Below, piece after piece: positions 6,833 to 14,724 of a stretch of 64,000 nucleotides of DNA. A program made the translations under genes and the position numbers. Numbering within the stretch: position 1 is the stretch's first letter; each line of letters starts with the position of its first letter. A model generated the notes under the pieces. It had not been told where the DNA came from. It made no database searches and saw only the letters and a list, made by a program, of their open reading frames with translations. The DNA comes from JALZKA01 sp963717635. Its GTDB lineage: Bacteria; Actinomycetota; Thermoleophilia; Solirubrobacterales; 70-9. The stretch is taken from positions 248,001 to 312,000 of the forward strand of contig OY970347.1 of NCBI GenBank assembly GCA_963717635.1. The letters are read 5' to 3'.

Positions 6833-7773
6833 TCGCCGCCGAAGGCAGCGACCCGGGCGCCCGCCAGGTTCACGATCCGGTCGCAGAGCTCCTCGAAGCC
6901 AATGCCGGCGGCCTCCGCCGCCATCGGGAACAGCGACGTGTCGGTCAGCCCGGGCACGGCGTTCACCTCAAGGACCTGCGGCCCGTTCGCCGCCAGGATC
7001 AGGTCGACGCGGGCGAAGCCCTCGCAGCCCAACGCCACCCAGGTCCGCGTCGCCGCGTCACGGACGCTGAGCTCGTCCGTCTCGTCCAGCTCGGCCGGGC
7101 AGCCGAACTCGGTCCGGCCGATCTCGTAGCGCGCCTCGTAGGAGTAGCGGTCCTCGTCGCGCGGGCGGATTTCGACGATCGGCAGCGGCTCCGAATCAAG
7201 CATCCCGACCGACAGCTCGCGGCCCTCGACGTGCTGCTCGAGCAGCACCCGGGGGTCGTATGAGAGCGCCGCCACGATCGCCTGCGGCACGTCGCCGCGT
7301 TCGGCGGCGAAGCGAACGCCCAGCGACGAGCCGCCGCGCGCTGGCTTCACCACCAGCGGGAAGCCGAGGCGCGCCTCGATCTCCTCCAGGGCGTCGGCGG
7401 CCCCCAGCTCGGCGAACGCGGTCTGCGAGAACGACACCCAGTCCGGCGTGCCGACCCCGGCCTGGCGCAGCTCCTGCTTGGCGGCGGCCTTGTCGGCCGA
7501 GCGGCGGCAGGCGGTGACGCCGGGCCCGGTATAGGGGATCGCCAGGATCTCGAGCAGCTCCTGGACGGTGCCGTCCTCGCCGTCGGCGCCGTGCAGGGCG
7601 ATGAAGGCCACGTCCGGGCGCTCGCCCCTGAGCCGCCGCACCAGGTCGTCGCCGGCGTCGAGCGCAATCACCTCGTGCCCGGTCTGGGCGAGCGCGTCCT
7701 CGACCCGGGCGCCGCTTCGCATCGAGACCTGCCGCTCCAGCGAGCGCCCGCCCTTGAGCACCGCGACCTTCAC
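6829..7773 (-). CDS. ddl: D-alanine--D-alanine ligase
   Basis: Ddl is the ATP-grasp enzyme that makes D-Ala-D-Ala for peptidoglycan. The 314-residue protein has GGRSLERQVSMRSG near the start, FIALHGADGEDGTVQELLE, the ATP-grasp lysine region PLVVKPARGGSSLGV, and the C-terminal VLEVNAVPGLTDTSLFP with the metal-binding Glu and Asn. The GTG start at 7773 is inside the aminotransferase stop (GTGA), with AGAAGGA just upstream, so the two genes are co-translated. Confidence 0.95.
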   Translation of the reverse strand: MKVAVLKGGRSLERQVSMRSGARVEDALAQTGHEVIALDAGDDLVRRLRGERPDVAFIALHGADGEDGTVQELLEILAIPYTGPGVTACRRSADKAAAKQELRQAGVGTPDWVSFSQTAFAELGAADALEEIEARLGFPLVVKPARGGSSLGVRFAAERGDVPQAIVAALSYDPRVLLEQHVEGRELSVGMLDSEPLPIVEIRPRDEDRYSYEARYEIGRTEFGCPAELDETDELSVRDAATRTWVALGCEGFARVDLILAANGPQVLEVNAVPGLTDTSLFPMAAEAAGIGFEELCDRIVNLAGARVAAFGGD

Positions 7774-9161
7774 TCCTTCTCCCTGGGTCGAAGCGGCACG
7801 ACCTCGCCGCCGCCCGGCTCGTCCTCCGGCGGCGGAATCGGCTGCTCCCTCGTGATTGCTCCGTAGAGATCCACCTGCTCGTTCACCACCCGGCCGATGC
7901 GCTTGATGCCCTCGCGAATCTCGTCCTCGCCCGACGCGGAGAAGTTGAGGCGCATCGAGCTGCCGCCGCGCCCGTCGACGAACGCTGCCGCGCCGGGCAC
8001 GAACGCCACGTTCTCGCGCAGTGCCCTGGCGAGCAGGTCGGTCGTGTCGATGTAGGAGGGCAGCGTCGCCCACAAAAACAGACCGCCCTCGGGCCGCGAC
8101 CAGGTCGCCGAACGGGGGAAGTACGTCTCAAGCGCCTCCAGCATCGCGTCGCGGCGCTCGCGATAGACGTCGCAGAGCGAGGCGACGTAGTCGCGCCAGT
8201 TGCCCTCGCCGAAGTACTCGTGAACGAAGTACTGGCTGAGCGTCGAGGTGCAGAGGTCCGACGCCTGCTTGCCGAGCACCACCTTCTCCATCACCGGCGG
8301 CGGTGCGCACATCCAGCCGAGGCGGATGCCGGGGGAGAGAATCTTCGAGAACGTTCCCAGGTAGAGCACGTAGTCGCCGCCGTCGAGGCTGTAGAGCGCG
8401 TCCTGCGGCTCGCCCTCGTACCGCAGCAGGCCGTACGGGTTGTCCTCGACCAGCAACAGCTCGCGCTCGCGGACGATCTCCACCAGCCGCCGCCGGCGCT
8501 CGGCCGACAGCGTCTGCCCGGCCGGGTTCTGGAAGGTCGGCACGCTGTAGATGAACTTGGGCCGCCTGCCCTCGGCGGCGAGGCTGTCGAGCGTCATCTC
8601 GAGCTCCTCGACGATCATCCCGTCGCCGTCCACGGCGACCTGGATCGTCTCGGCCTCATACGCGCAGAACACCGGCACGGCTCCGGGGTAGGTGGGGGCC
8701 TCGGCGATCACGACGTCGCCCGGGTCGACCAGCGTCTTCGCGACCAGGTCAATCGCCTGCTGGCCGCCGGTGGTGACGATGATGTCGTCGAGATCCGGGT
8801 CCATGCCCTCCGCCCGCATCACCTCGCGGATGCATTCCTTGGTGCGGCCAAAGCCCTCGGTCGGCCCGTACTGCAGGGCCTCGGCCGCCGACTCCTGGGC
8901 GATCCGCGTCATCTGCGCCGCGAACGACGCGGGCGGGAAGGTCGAGGTGTCGGGCAGTCCGCCGGCCAGCGAGATCACCTCGGGCCGCGCGGTGATCTCC
9001 ATCAGGTCGCGCATCGCCGACGAGCGCATCACCCGCGTGCGCGCGGCGAACAGACCCGCGTAGCGCTCGAGGTCGCGGGCGGTCGTGTGCGCGCGGCGAT
9101 GCCGCGGAGGCGCCGACGGCTCGGGCCGCGAAGCGGGGCTTGGCTCGGTCGGTTCCGCCAC
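7770..9161 (-). CDS. PLP-dependent aminotransferase, class I/II (LysN/MocR-type fold)
   Basis: A 463-residue fold-type I aminotransferase. A proline-rich N-terminal extension of about 35 residues precedes the catalytic domain: SLAGGLPDTSTFP, ITTGGQQAIDLV-type cofactor site (seen as VTTGGQQAIDL), the aromatic/Asp region VEDNPYGLLRYEG, and the PLP lysine in GTFSKILSPGIRLGW. The C-terminal arginine is in SMRLNFS. 2-Aminoadipate and valine-pyruvate transaminases look similar, so the substrate is undecided. Linkage to ddl suggests a role in amino-acid supply for cell-wall synthesis, but this is inference. The GTG start sits in a 13-bp inverted repeat. Confidence 0.9.
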   Translation of the reverse strand: MAEPTEPSPASRPEPSAPPRHRRAHTTARDLERYAGLFAARTRVMRSSAMRDLMEITARPEVISLAGGLPDTSTFPPASFAAQMTRIAQESAAEALQYGPTEGFGRTKECIREVMRAEGMDPDLDDIIVTTGGQQAIDLVAKTLVDPGDVVIAEAPTYPGAVPVFCAYEAETIQVAVDGDGMIVEELEMTLDSLAAEGRRPKFIYSVPTFQNPAGQTLSAERRRRLVEIVRERELLLVEDNPYGLLRYEGEPQDALYSLDGGDYVLYLGTFSKILSPGIRLGWMCAPPPVMEKVVLGKQASDLCTSTLSQYFVHEYFGEGNWRDYVASLCDVYRERRDAMLEALETYFPRSATWSRPEGGLFLWATLPSYIDTTDLLARALRENVAFVPGAAAFVDGRGGSSMRLNFSASGEDEIREGIKRIGRVVNEQVDLYGAITREQPIPPPEDEPGGGEVVPLRPREKE

Positions 9162-9183
9162 AGGGGCAAGTGTGGCGGAACCG
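9150..9183. promoter_or_regulatory. 34-bp perfect inverted repeat over the aminotransferase start
   Basis: Two 13-base arms (CGGTTCCGCCACA and its exact complement) flank an 8-base spacer. The aminotransferase GTG (9161-9159) lies inside the inner end of one arm. In the mRNA this would bury the start codon in a long stem; in DNA it could be an operator between the divergent genes. Confidence 0.65.
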
Positions 9184-9221
9184 TCTTCGGCGGGGTGGCG
9201 CAGGCCCCGGGGTTGCCGGAC

Positions 9222-9227
9222 TAGGCT
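9222..9227 (+). promoter_or_regulatory. Candidate -10 box (TAGGCT), leaderless
   Basis: TAGGCT is 7 bases before the GTG at 9235, so transcription would begin at or next to the start codon. No ribosome site is visible. Confidence 0.45.
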
Positions 9228-9234
9228 CCAAACG

Positions 9235-11439
9235 GTGGCCCACGTGCGTCGATTGACGCTTCTTTGCGCGCTCTGCCTGCTGGCGCCGGCGGGGGCCGAC
9301 GCGGCCCGTTCCTCGCTCTATCGGGGCCCGGGCCCCGCGCCCGGTCCGCGCCTGCTCTATGCGAAGCCGCGGCCGCCGGCGCCGCAGCTGCAAAACCGGG
9401 GCCCGTGGCGGGCGAAGCCGATCCTGATCTCGGGCGCCGCGGCCTACCGCAAGGGCGAGTTCCTCTATCAGGACTACCTCTACGACGACTCGGGGGCCCG
9501 GGGCCAGCGCGACCTCTCGTCGCCACGCACGCTCGAGGCCGACCTGTTCTCGGCTCTCAACGGCACCTACACCTATCCGAGCAACCCGGCCTACGCGCAG
9601 AACGCCGCCGACCTGGTCGAGCTGCGGGTCAAGCGGCTGCGCCGCGCCACGGCGTTCCGAATCACGCTCAACACGCTCAGGGATTCCGGCCTGGTGGCGA
9701 CGACGATCGCGATCGGCGACGGACCCGCGGTCGAGTGGCCGAAGGGCGCCGGCGTGCGCTCGCCGGCCGACCTCTTCCTGGTTGTCCACGGGCGCAGGGC
9801 CGAGCTGCTCGACGCCGAAGGCGACGCGCTCGGCGGGCGCAAGCCCCGCGTCCGAGTCAGCCTGTTGCGAAACCAGGTCCAGGTCAAGGTCCCGCGGCGA
9901 AGCTGGAACCCGAAGCGAGCGAAGCTGCCGATGCGCGCCGGCGTCGGCCTCTGGGACGAGGCGGCCGGGGCCTACAAGACCCCCGGCGCGAACCTCACCG
10001 CGACCGAGCCCGGCGGCGCGCCGCTCGCCGGCGACGCCCCGGGGATCTTCAACCTTGCCTTCCGATTCTCCGAGCCCTGGCCCGACACCACTGACCTCGA
10101 GAGCACCCTGACCGATCCTGCCTGGTGGCGTGAGCACGACCAGGCGCACGCGCTCGCCGACGGCGACGTCAGCGAGTTCACCGCCACAGTCGACTTCGGC
10201 AAGCTCCGGCGCAAGGTCACCGACCTGATGCGCGGCAAGACCGGAGGCGTTCCCCGCACCGGGCCGATGAACAGGATCCTCTCGAGCCGGTTCTCCGATG
10301 GCGAGGGGGTCGACTACAACGTCTCCTGCGGCGAGACCACCGGTTGCACCGGCCAGTACCTCGGGCGGCTGCAGCCGTACGCGATCTACGTGCCGGAGAA
10401 GAAGCCGAAGCGCTATGGCCTGACCCTGCTCCTCCACTCGCTGCAGGCGATGCACAACCAGATGGGGAATTCGAACAACCAGTCGCAGTTCGGCGAGCGT
10501 GGCAGGGGCCACCTCGTCGTCACCACCGAGTCGCGCGGGCCCGACGGCTGGTACTACGACCGAGGCGGCGCGGATGTCTTCGAAGTCTGGGCCGACGTCG
10601 CGCGTCGCTACCGGCTCGACCCGCGGCGCGCAGCGATCACCGGCTACTCGATGGGCGGCTACGCGACCTACAAGCTCGGCGCCCAGTTCCCGGACCTGTT
10701 CGCGGCCGGCCAGCCGACCGTCGGCCCGGCGGGGCTCGGAGCCGGGGCGTTTGCGGAGGGGAGCTCGACGACGCCGATGCTGCCCTCGCTGCGCCACGTG
10801 CCGCTCCGGATGTGGGTCGGCACGCTCGACGAGCTGGTCCCGATCGCGAGCAACATCGCCCACGCCCAGGCGGCCGACGACGCCGGCCTGCGCTACACCT
10901 TCGACATCTTCACCCTTGCCGACCACTTCGCACTCGCGGTCAACGACGAGTACGGGCCGGCCGCCGACTTCCTCGGCGAGCGCCGCGTCGCCCGCAACCC
11001 GGCCCACGTCACCTACGTTCGCAATCCCTCGATGGACTTCCCGAAGCTGGCCTTCAAGGCCGACCACGCCTACTGGCTGTCGGGCATCCGTGTTCGCGAA
11101 CCCGGTGCCAACGACGGGCTGGGCAGGGTCGATGCGGTGTCGGGCGCGTTCGGGCGCGGGGATCCTGCGGTCGGCGCGACTCAGACCGCGCCGCTCAATC
11201 TCCTGGAGGGCGGCACCTTCCCCGCGTTCCCGTTCAGCGAGCAGTCCCAGGCCTGGGGCGCAGCGCCGAAGATGCCGAAGCGCGACCGGCTCGACCTCGA
11301 ACTCACCAACCTCAACCGGGTCCGGGTCCACGTCAAGCGCGCCAAGCTGAGCTGCGACCCGAAGGTCAACGCCACGAGCGACGGCCCGGCGCGCGTGGTT
11401 CTGGTCGGCTGCGGCAGGTCCGTCGCCGTCGCTCCCTGA
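9235..11439 (+). CDS. Secreted alpha/beta-hydrolase (esterase/peptidase-like)
   Basis: A 734-residue protein with a signal peptide (RRLTLLCALCLLAPAGADAA). Residues from about 40 to 330 are beta-rich and resemble a sugar-enzyme accessory module. From about residue 380 comes an alpha/beta-hydrolase: KRYGLTLLLHSLQ (oxyanion region), then the nucleophile elbow GYSMGG, and a late DHFAL that could supply the catalytic His. This arrangement occurs in secreted esterases, depolymerases and prolyl-oligopeptidase relatives. The substrate is unknown; polymer degradation outside the cell is an inference. The GTG at 9235 is supported by a -10-like hexamer 7 bases upstream. Confidence 0.8.
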   Translation: MAHVRRLTLLCALCLLAPAGADAARSSLYRGPGPAPGPRLLYAKPRPPAPQLQNRGPWRAKPILISGAAAYRKGEFLYQDYLYDDSGARGQRDLSSPRTLEADLFSALNGTYTYPSNPAYAQNAADLVELRVKRLRRATAFRITLNTLRDSGLVATTIAIGDGPAVEWPKGAGVRSPADLFLVVHGRRAELLDAEGDALGGRKPRVRVSLLRNQVQVKVPRRSWNPKRAKLPMRAGVGLWDEAAGAYKTPGANLTATEPGGAPLAGDAPGIFNLAFRFSEPWPDTTDLESTLTDPAWWREHDQAHALADGDVSEFTATVDFGKLRRKVTDLMRGKTGGVPRTGPMNRILSSRFSDGEGVDYNVSCGETTGCTGQYLGRLQPYAIYVPEKKPKRYGLTLLLHSLQAMHNQMGNSNNQSQFGERGRGHLVVTTESRGPDGWYYDRGGADVFEVWADVARRYRLDPRRAAITGYSMGGYATYKLGAQFPDLFAAGQPTVGPAGLGAGAFAEGSSTTPMLPSLRHVPLRMWVGTLDELVPIASNIAHAQAADDAGLRYTFDIFTLADHFALAVNDEYGPAADFLGERRVARNPAHVTYVRNPSMDFPKLAFKADHAYWLSGIRVREPGANDGLGRVDAVSGAFGRGDPAVGATQTAPLNLLEGGTFPAFPFSEQSQAWGAAPKMPKRDRLDLELTNLNRVRVHVKRAKLSCDPKVNATSDGPARVVLVGCGRSVAVAP

Positions 11440-11441
11440 GG

Positions 11442-12338
11442 CTAGGCGGCCGGGACCCGGCCGGTCACGACCCAGGTCGAGGACGAAGCGACCACCGTTC
11501 CGTCGTCCTGGACGAACTCGCCGAGCCCGTCGTATAGCTCACGCTCGATCGTCGGCCGGATGTCGTCGACCCGCTCGCCCCAAAGGCGAAGGATCTCGGC
11601 CGCGGGGCCGATCGCGAGGTTGAACGCGACGGCCTCGTCGAGGTCGTTGCCGATCTTGTAGGGCAGGTCGCAGCGGGCGAGCCGAACGTCCTCGTAGCCC
11701 GCGAACTTGACCATGTCGCTGACGGTGTCGGCGTTCGCCATCGCGAAGGGACCGGGCCCGCAGGTTGGCTCGTCCGTTTCTTCGGGGTGCTCCAGGTGCT
11801 TCTCGACGATCAGCTCCGCCTTGTGCAGCCACTCGTTGTCAAGCTTGCGCCGCCAGACGACGATGTTGAGCAGCCCGCCCGGCTCGAGCGCTCCCCGCAC
11901 GTTGCGGAACGCCGGCACGGGGTTCGCGAAGAACTGAGTGCCGCAGCGCCCGAACGCGTAGTCGTAGGTGCCTGCGAGATCATCCGCCTCGACGTCGGCT
12001 ACCGCGAAGGTCACGTTCGGCGTGCCCTCGCGCTCAAGGTCCTGCTGCGCGATCTCGATCATCCGCGGCGCGATGTCGACTCCATGGGCGCGTCCGGACG
12101 GGCCGGCAAGCTCGGCCATCCGGAAAGTGGTGTCACCGAAGCCGCAGCCGATGTCGAGGCAGCGACCGCCGGTGGGCGGCGGGTGGAGCGCCAAGGCGGC
12201 CTCGCCGTGCGGCACCAGGCTGTCCTCGATCAGCTGCCGGTAATCGCGCCAGATCTCGAACAGCGGGCCGTCCCACGCCGCGGTGGTCTCGACGTTGTCC
12301 TCACCGGTCCAGATCCCCTCACTGACCGCTTCGCTCAT
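11442..12338 (-). CDS. Class I SAM-dependent methyltransferase
   Basis: A 298-residue methyltransferase with the class I motifs: CLDIGCGFGDTTFRMAELAG (motif I, the SAM glycine loop), GVDIAPRMIEIA (motif II acidic residue), ADVEADDL, and the post-I motif GALEPGGLLNIVVW. The first half resembles the UbiE/ArsM-like Methyltransf_11/25 group. The acceptor is not predictable. It stands alone, with a -10-like TAGACT 8 bases before its ATG. Confidence 0.88.
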   Translation of the reverse strand: MSEAVSEGIWTGEDNVETTAAWDGPLFEIWRDYRQLIEDSLVPHGEAALALHPPPTGGRCLDIGCGFGDTTFRMAELAGPSGRAHGVDIAPRMIEIAQQDLEREGTPNVTFAVADVEADDLAGTYDYAFGRCGTQFFANPVPAFRNVRGALEPGGLLNIVVWRRKLDNEWLHKAELIVEKHLEHPEETDEPTCGPGPFAMANADTVSDMVKFAGYEDVRLARCDLPYKIGNDLDEAVAFNLAIGPAAEILRLWGERVDDIRPTIERELYDGLGEFVQDDGTVVASSSTWVVTGRVPAA

Positions 12339-12346
12339 GGTCGCCG

Positions 12347-12352
12347 AGTCTA
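12347..12352 (-). promoter_or_regulatory. Candidate -10 box (TAGACT), leaderless
   Basis: On the minus strand TAGACT ends 8 bases before the methyltransferase ATG at 12338. No ribosome site is seen. Confidence 0.4.
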
Positions 12353-12383
12353 CGCGTCGAGCTTGCGCAGTTTCCGCTGAGCC

Positions 12384-13352
12384 TCAGTCGCGCAGGTCGG
12401 CGAGCGCGGGGAGCAGGTCGGACTCCGCGAAGTCGAGGAAGCGCTCCTGTTCGGGGCCGACCTGGTGGACGTAGACGTGGTCGTATCCGGCGTCCACGTA
12501 TTCGGAGATCGTCTTGACGATTGGCTCCGCATCCGTCGTGCAGACGATGTCCCCTGCGATCGCGTCCTCGTCGGCCCACTCGGTCGCCGACTCGAAGTGC
12601 GAGGGCAGCGGCAGCTCCCATTGCAGGTTGCCGCCGGCGACCGCGTTCGGCCAGTACTCGAGCGCGGTCCTGCGTGCCTGGTCCTCGGTCTCGGCCAGGC
12701 AGACGTGGGCCTGGCCCAGCTTCGGCTTGCCCTTGCCGCCGGCGTCCTCGAACGCCGAGATGACGTCCGCGTCCGGGATCAGCCCGAACATCCCGTCGCC
12801 GATCCGTCCCGCGATCTCGGTCGCGCGCTCACCCGCGGTTGCGATGTAGATCGGCGGCGGCTCGTCCGGCAGCGTGTAGAGGCGCGCGTTCTCGACCGTG
12901 TAGTGCTTGCCGTGGTGGCTCTGCAGGCCGCCCTCCCAGAGCAGGCGGATGACCTCGACCGCCTCCTCCATGCGCTCCTGGCGCACGGCGGTCTGCGGCC
13001 AATTCTCGCCGACGATGTGCTCGTTCAGGTTCTCGCCGGAGCCGATCCCGAGCCAGAAGCGGCCGGGCAGCATCGCCGCCGCGGTGGCGGCGGCGTGGGC
13101 GATGATCGCCGGGTGGATCCGGGTGGTCGGGCAGGTGACCCCGGTGCCGACGCGGATCCGCTCGGTCTGCTGAGCGATCCCGCCGAGCACCGCCCACACG
13201 AACGGGCTGTTCCCCTGAGCGTCGACCCAGGGATGGAAGTGGTCGGAGATCGAGGCGAAGTCGAAGCCCGCGTCCTCGGCCCGCTTGGCGAAGCGCACCA
13301 GGTCGTTCGGGCCGAATTCCTCGGAAGAGAGCGTGTAGCCGATCTTGGTCAC
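12384..13352 (-). CDS. LLM-class F420-dependent oxidoreductase (TIGR03557-like)
   Basis: A 322-residue flavin/F420-type luciferase-like TIM-barrel protein: TKIGYTLSSEEFGP at the start, FDFASISDHFHPWVDAQG, GTGVTCPTTRIHPAIIA, and FWLGIGSGENLNEHIVG, all typical of the F420-dependent glucose-6-phosphate dehydrogenase-like group. The family uses coenzyme F420, which fits an actinobacterial host; the substrate is unknown. I chose the GTG at 13352 because family members begin there and GAGGG is just upstream. The frame is open to an ATG at 13385, but that start would lie next to the Xre operator. Confidence 0.87.
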   Translation of the reverse strand: MTKIGYTLSSEEFGPNDLVRFAKRAEDAGFDFASISDHFHPWVDAQGNSPFVWAVLGGIAQQTERIRVGTGVTCPTTRIHPAIIAHAAATAAAMLPGRFWLGIGSGENLNEHIVGENWPQTAVRQERMEEAVEVIRLLWEGGLQSHHGKHYTVENARLYTLPDEPPPIYIATAGERATEIAGRIGDGMFGLIPDADVISAFEDAGGKGKPKLGQAHVCLAETEDQARRTALEYWPNAVAGGNLQWELPLPSHFESATEWADEDAIAGDIVCTTDAEPIVKTISEYVDAGYDHVYVHQVGPEQERFLDFAESDLLPALADLRD

Positions 13353-13387
13353 GAGCCCTCGCTTACCCGCTAGGATTGCTCTCATGC

Positions 13388-13407
13388 TGATATCGGATGC
13401 GATATCA
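13388..13407. promoter_or_regulatory. Operator palindrome upstream of the Xre gene
   Basis: TGATATCG-GATG-CGATATCA is a perfect inverted repeat with 8-bp arms. It ends 7 bases before the xre ATG and overlaps the candidate -10 box TATCAT (13403-13408). This geometry is typical of self-repression by an antitoxin. Confidence 0.7.
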
Positions 13408-13414
13408 TCCAGGC

Positions 13415-13747
13415 ATGAACCAACTCGGTGATGTCATTCGTACGTCCCGACGGAACTCGGGCCTGAGCCAGCGCAGGCTGGCCCGGCGCGCAGGCACGAC
13501 GCAAGCGGCGATCAGCCGGGTCGAACGAGGACTGGAAGACCCCAGCTTCGAGCGCTTCGCCGCGATCATGGCAAGCATGGGCTGGCGACCTACGCTGGAC
13601 CTCCAACCGATCGCCGTCCATGACGAGGAGCCCCGCCGTCTGCTCGAGGAGGAGCGCTACGGCGACCCCTCCACACGGCTCGCCACGGCGATCAACGTGG
13701 GTCGGTTTGCACTCAAGCTCAGGCAGGCCGTTGAACGAGCCGGTTGA
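13415..13747 (+). CDS. Xre-family helix-turn-helix protein (putative antitoxin)
   Basis: A 110-residue protein with an N-terminal lambda-repressor-like HTH (residues about 5-60): GDVIRTSRRNSGLSQRRLARRAGTT spans helices 1-2 (shown in part as SGLSQRRLARRAG), then QAAISRVERGLEDPSFERF. The start ATG lies 6 bases after TATCAT, so the mRNA is probably leaderless. The next gene starts 17 bases inside this one. A DNA-binding protein immediately upstream of, and overlapping, a nucleotidyltransferase is the usual order of a toxin-antitoxin pair, with the HTH protein as antitoxin and autorepressor. Confidence 0.85.
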   Translation: MNQLGDVIRTSRRNSGLSQRRLARRAGTTQAAISRVERGLEDPSFERFAAIMASMGWRPTLDLQPIAVHDEEPRRLLEEERYGDPSTRLATAINVGRFALKLRQAVERAG

Positions 13748-14267
13748 CCAGCTGGGACGGCGTGCAGCCGATCACGAAGCGATCATCAGGAGCCTGAGCG
13801 AGGCCGGAGTTGAGTTCCTCCTGGCGGGCGGCATGGCGGTGCAGGCTCATGGCTATGTCCGTTTCACGATGGACGTGGACATCATTCCCAATCCCGGGCA
13901 AGCCAACATGGCCAAGCTCGCGGCCGCCCTCACGGAGATGGCGGCAGCCGCAGTGGACGATCGCGGCAACCGGTTGCCGCTCGATCTTTCTCATCCCGAG
14001 AGCCTCGCCCTGGGGAACTACTTCCTTGACACCAAGTACGGAGCACTTGACCTGTTCAACGGTCCGACTCCCGACCTCAAGCGCTACCGCCGTCTCGACG
14101 ATGCCGCGGTCGAGGCCTCGATTGGAGAACTCCGGGTGAGGGTTGTCGGCAAGGACGACTTGCTTGCGATGAAGCGCGAGGCCGGGCGCGACAAGGACCT
14201 CCGCGACATCGCGGCCCTCACCGAGGTCGAGCGGCGCCCGCCCGAGCTCGAGGACCCGAGCGACTAG
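13731..14267 (+). CDS. Nucleotidyltransferase-fold protein (putative AbiEii/MenT-like toxin)
   Basis: A 178-residue protein of the polymerase-beta-like nucleotidyltransferase superfamily. It contains VEFLLAGGMAVQAHGYVRFT followed by MDVDII, giving the GG...(T)xDxD catalytic signature at about residues 31-50. A later VVGKDDLLAMKREAGRDKDLRD matches the end of AbiEii/DUF6036-type enzymes. The only usable start in frame is the TTG at 13731, overlapping the xre gene by 17 bases. By family analogy it could transfer nucleotides to tRNA or protein as a toxin, neutralised by the Xre protein; this is inference. Confidence 0.78.
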   Translation: MNEPVDQLGRRAADHEAIIRSLSEAGVEFLLAGGMAVQAHGYVRFTMDVDIIPNPGQANMAKLAAALTEMAAAAVDDRGNRLPLDLSHPESLALGNYFLDTKYGALDLFNGPTPDLKRYRRLDDAAVEASIGELRVRVVGKDDLLAMKREAGRDKDLRDIAALTEVERRPPELEDPSD

Positions 14268-14270
14268 CCT
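14265..14270 (+). promoter_or_regulatory. Candidate -10 box (TAGCCT) reusing the upstream stop codon
   Basis: The TAG stop of the nucleotidyltransferase gene forms the first half of TAGCCT, 10 bases before the next ATG (14281). The same arrangement occurs at 24040. Confidence 0.35.
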
Positions 14271-14280
14271 TGCCGGTCGC

Positions 14281-14724
14281 ATGGATCTCTTCGAAGCAGG
14301 CTGCCAGGGCCTTGGCCTGGCGCTCGCCGCCGGGACGATCCTGGGCGCCTTCCGAAGGCTTGACCAGGCGTTCTGGATCGCCGCGGCTGTCGCGGCCCTG
14401 ACCGGCGCCGTCCTGTTCGGAATCTCGCTCACCCCCGAGGACCATCCCGCCTGGCCCGGTTGGCTGATCGGCGCCCCCGCGGCGGTTCTCGCGAGCGCCA
14501 CCTTCGCCGACATCGCCGAGTCGGCGAGGGCGCGCGCCGGCGAGGGCGACTCCGGCGGGATCTCGCTGATCATCGTCCTCTACGCGCTCGGGCTCGCGGG
14601 CCTCTGCTTGCTCGGCCCGCTCGCCCTGATCTCGATCCCGGCGCTGATCGGGACGCTCTGGCTGTTCCTGACCCGGCGCCGCAAGGCCGGCGAGAAGTAC
14701 GAAGGGCTGCGCTCGCTGCGGTGA
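14281..14724 (+). CDS. Small integral membrane protein
   Basis: A 147-residue protein with about four hydrophobic segments (GLALAAGTILGAF, AAAVAALTGAVLFGI, GWLIGAPAAVLASA, IIVLYALGLAGLCLLGPLAL) and a charged C-terminal tail. It resembles DUF4126-type membrane proteins in layout only, and I do not recognise the family with certainty. Its stop overlaps the GTG of the phosphodiesterase gene (GTGA), and that gene overlaps gtrA, so the three form a co-translated unit. Confidence 0.7.
   Translation: MDLFEAGCQGLGLALAAGTILGAFRRLDQAFWIAAAVAALTGAVLFGISLTPEDHPAWPGWLIGAPAAVLASATFADIAESARARAGEGDSGGISLIIVLYALGLAGLCLLGPLALISIPALIGTLWLFLTRRRKAGEKYEGLRSLR

Noticed and set aside
8749..11331. 860-codon open frame on the minus strand, antisense to the secreted esterase
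   Set aside because: Composition is Arg/Gly/Pro-rich with no domain; it is the shadow of a high-GC gene with a clear signal peptide and hydrolase motifs on the other strand.
13384..13431. Leaderless 15-codon ORF (TAGGAT 7 bases before ATG 13384) upstream of xre
   Set aside because: It runs through the operator palindrome and into xre in another frame, and nothing supports translation; likely chance.
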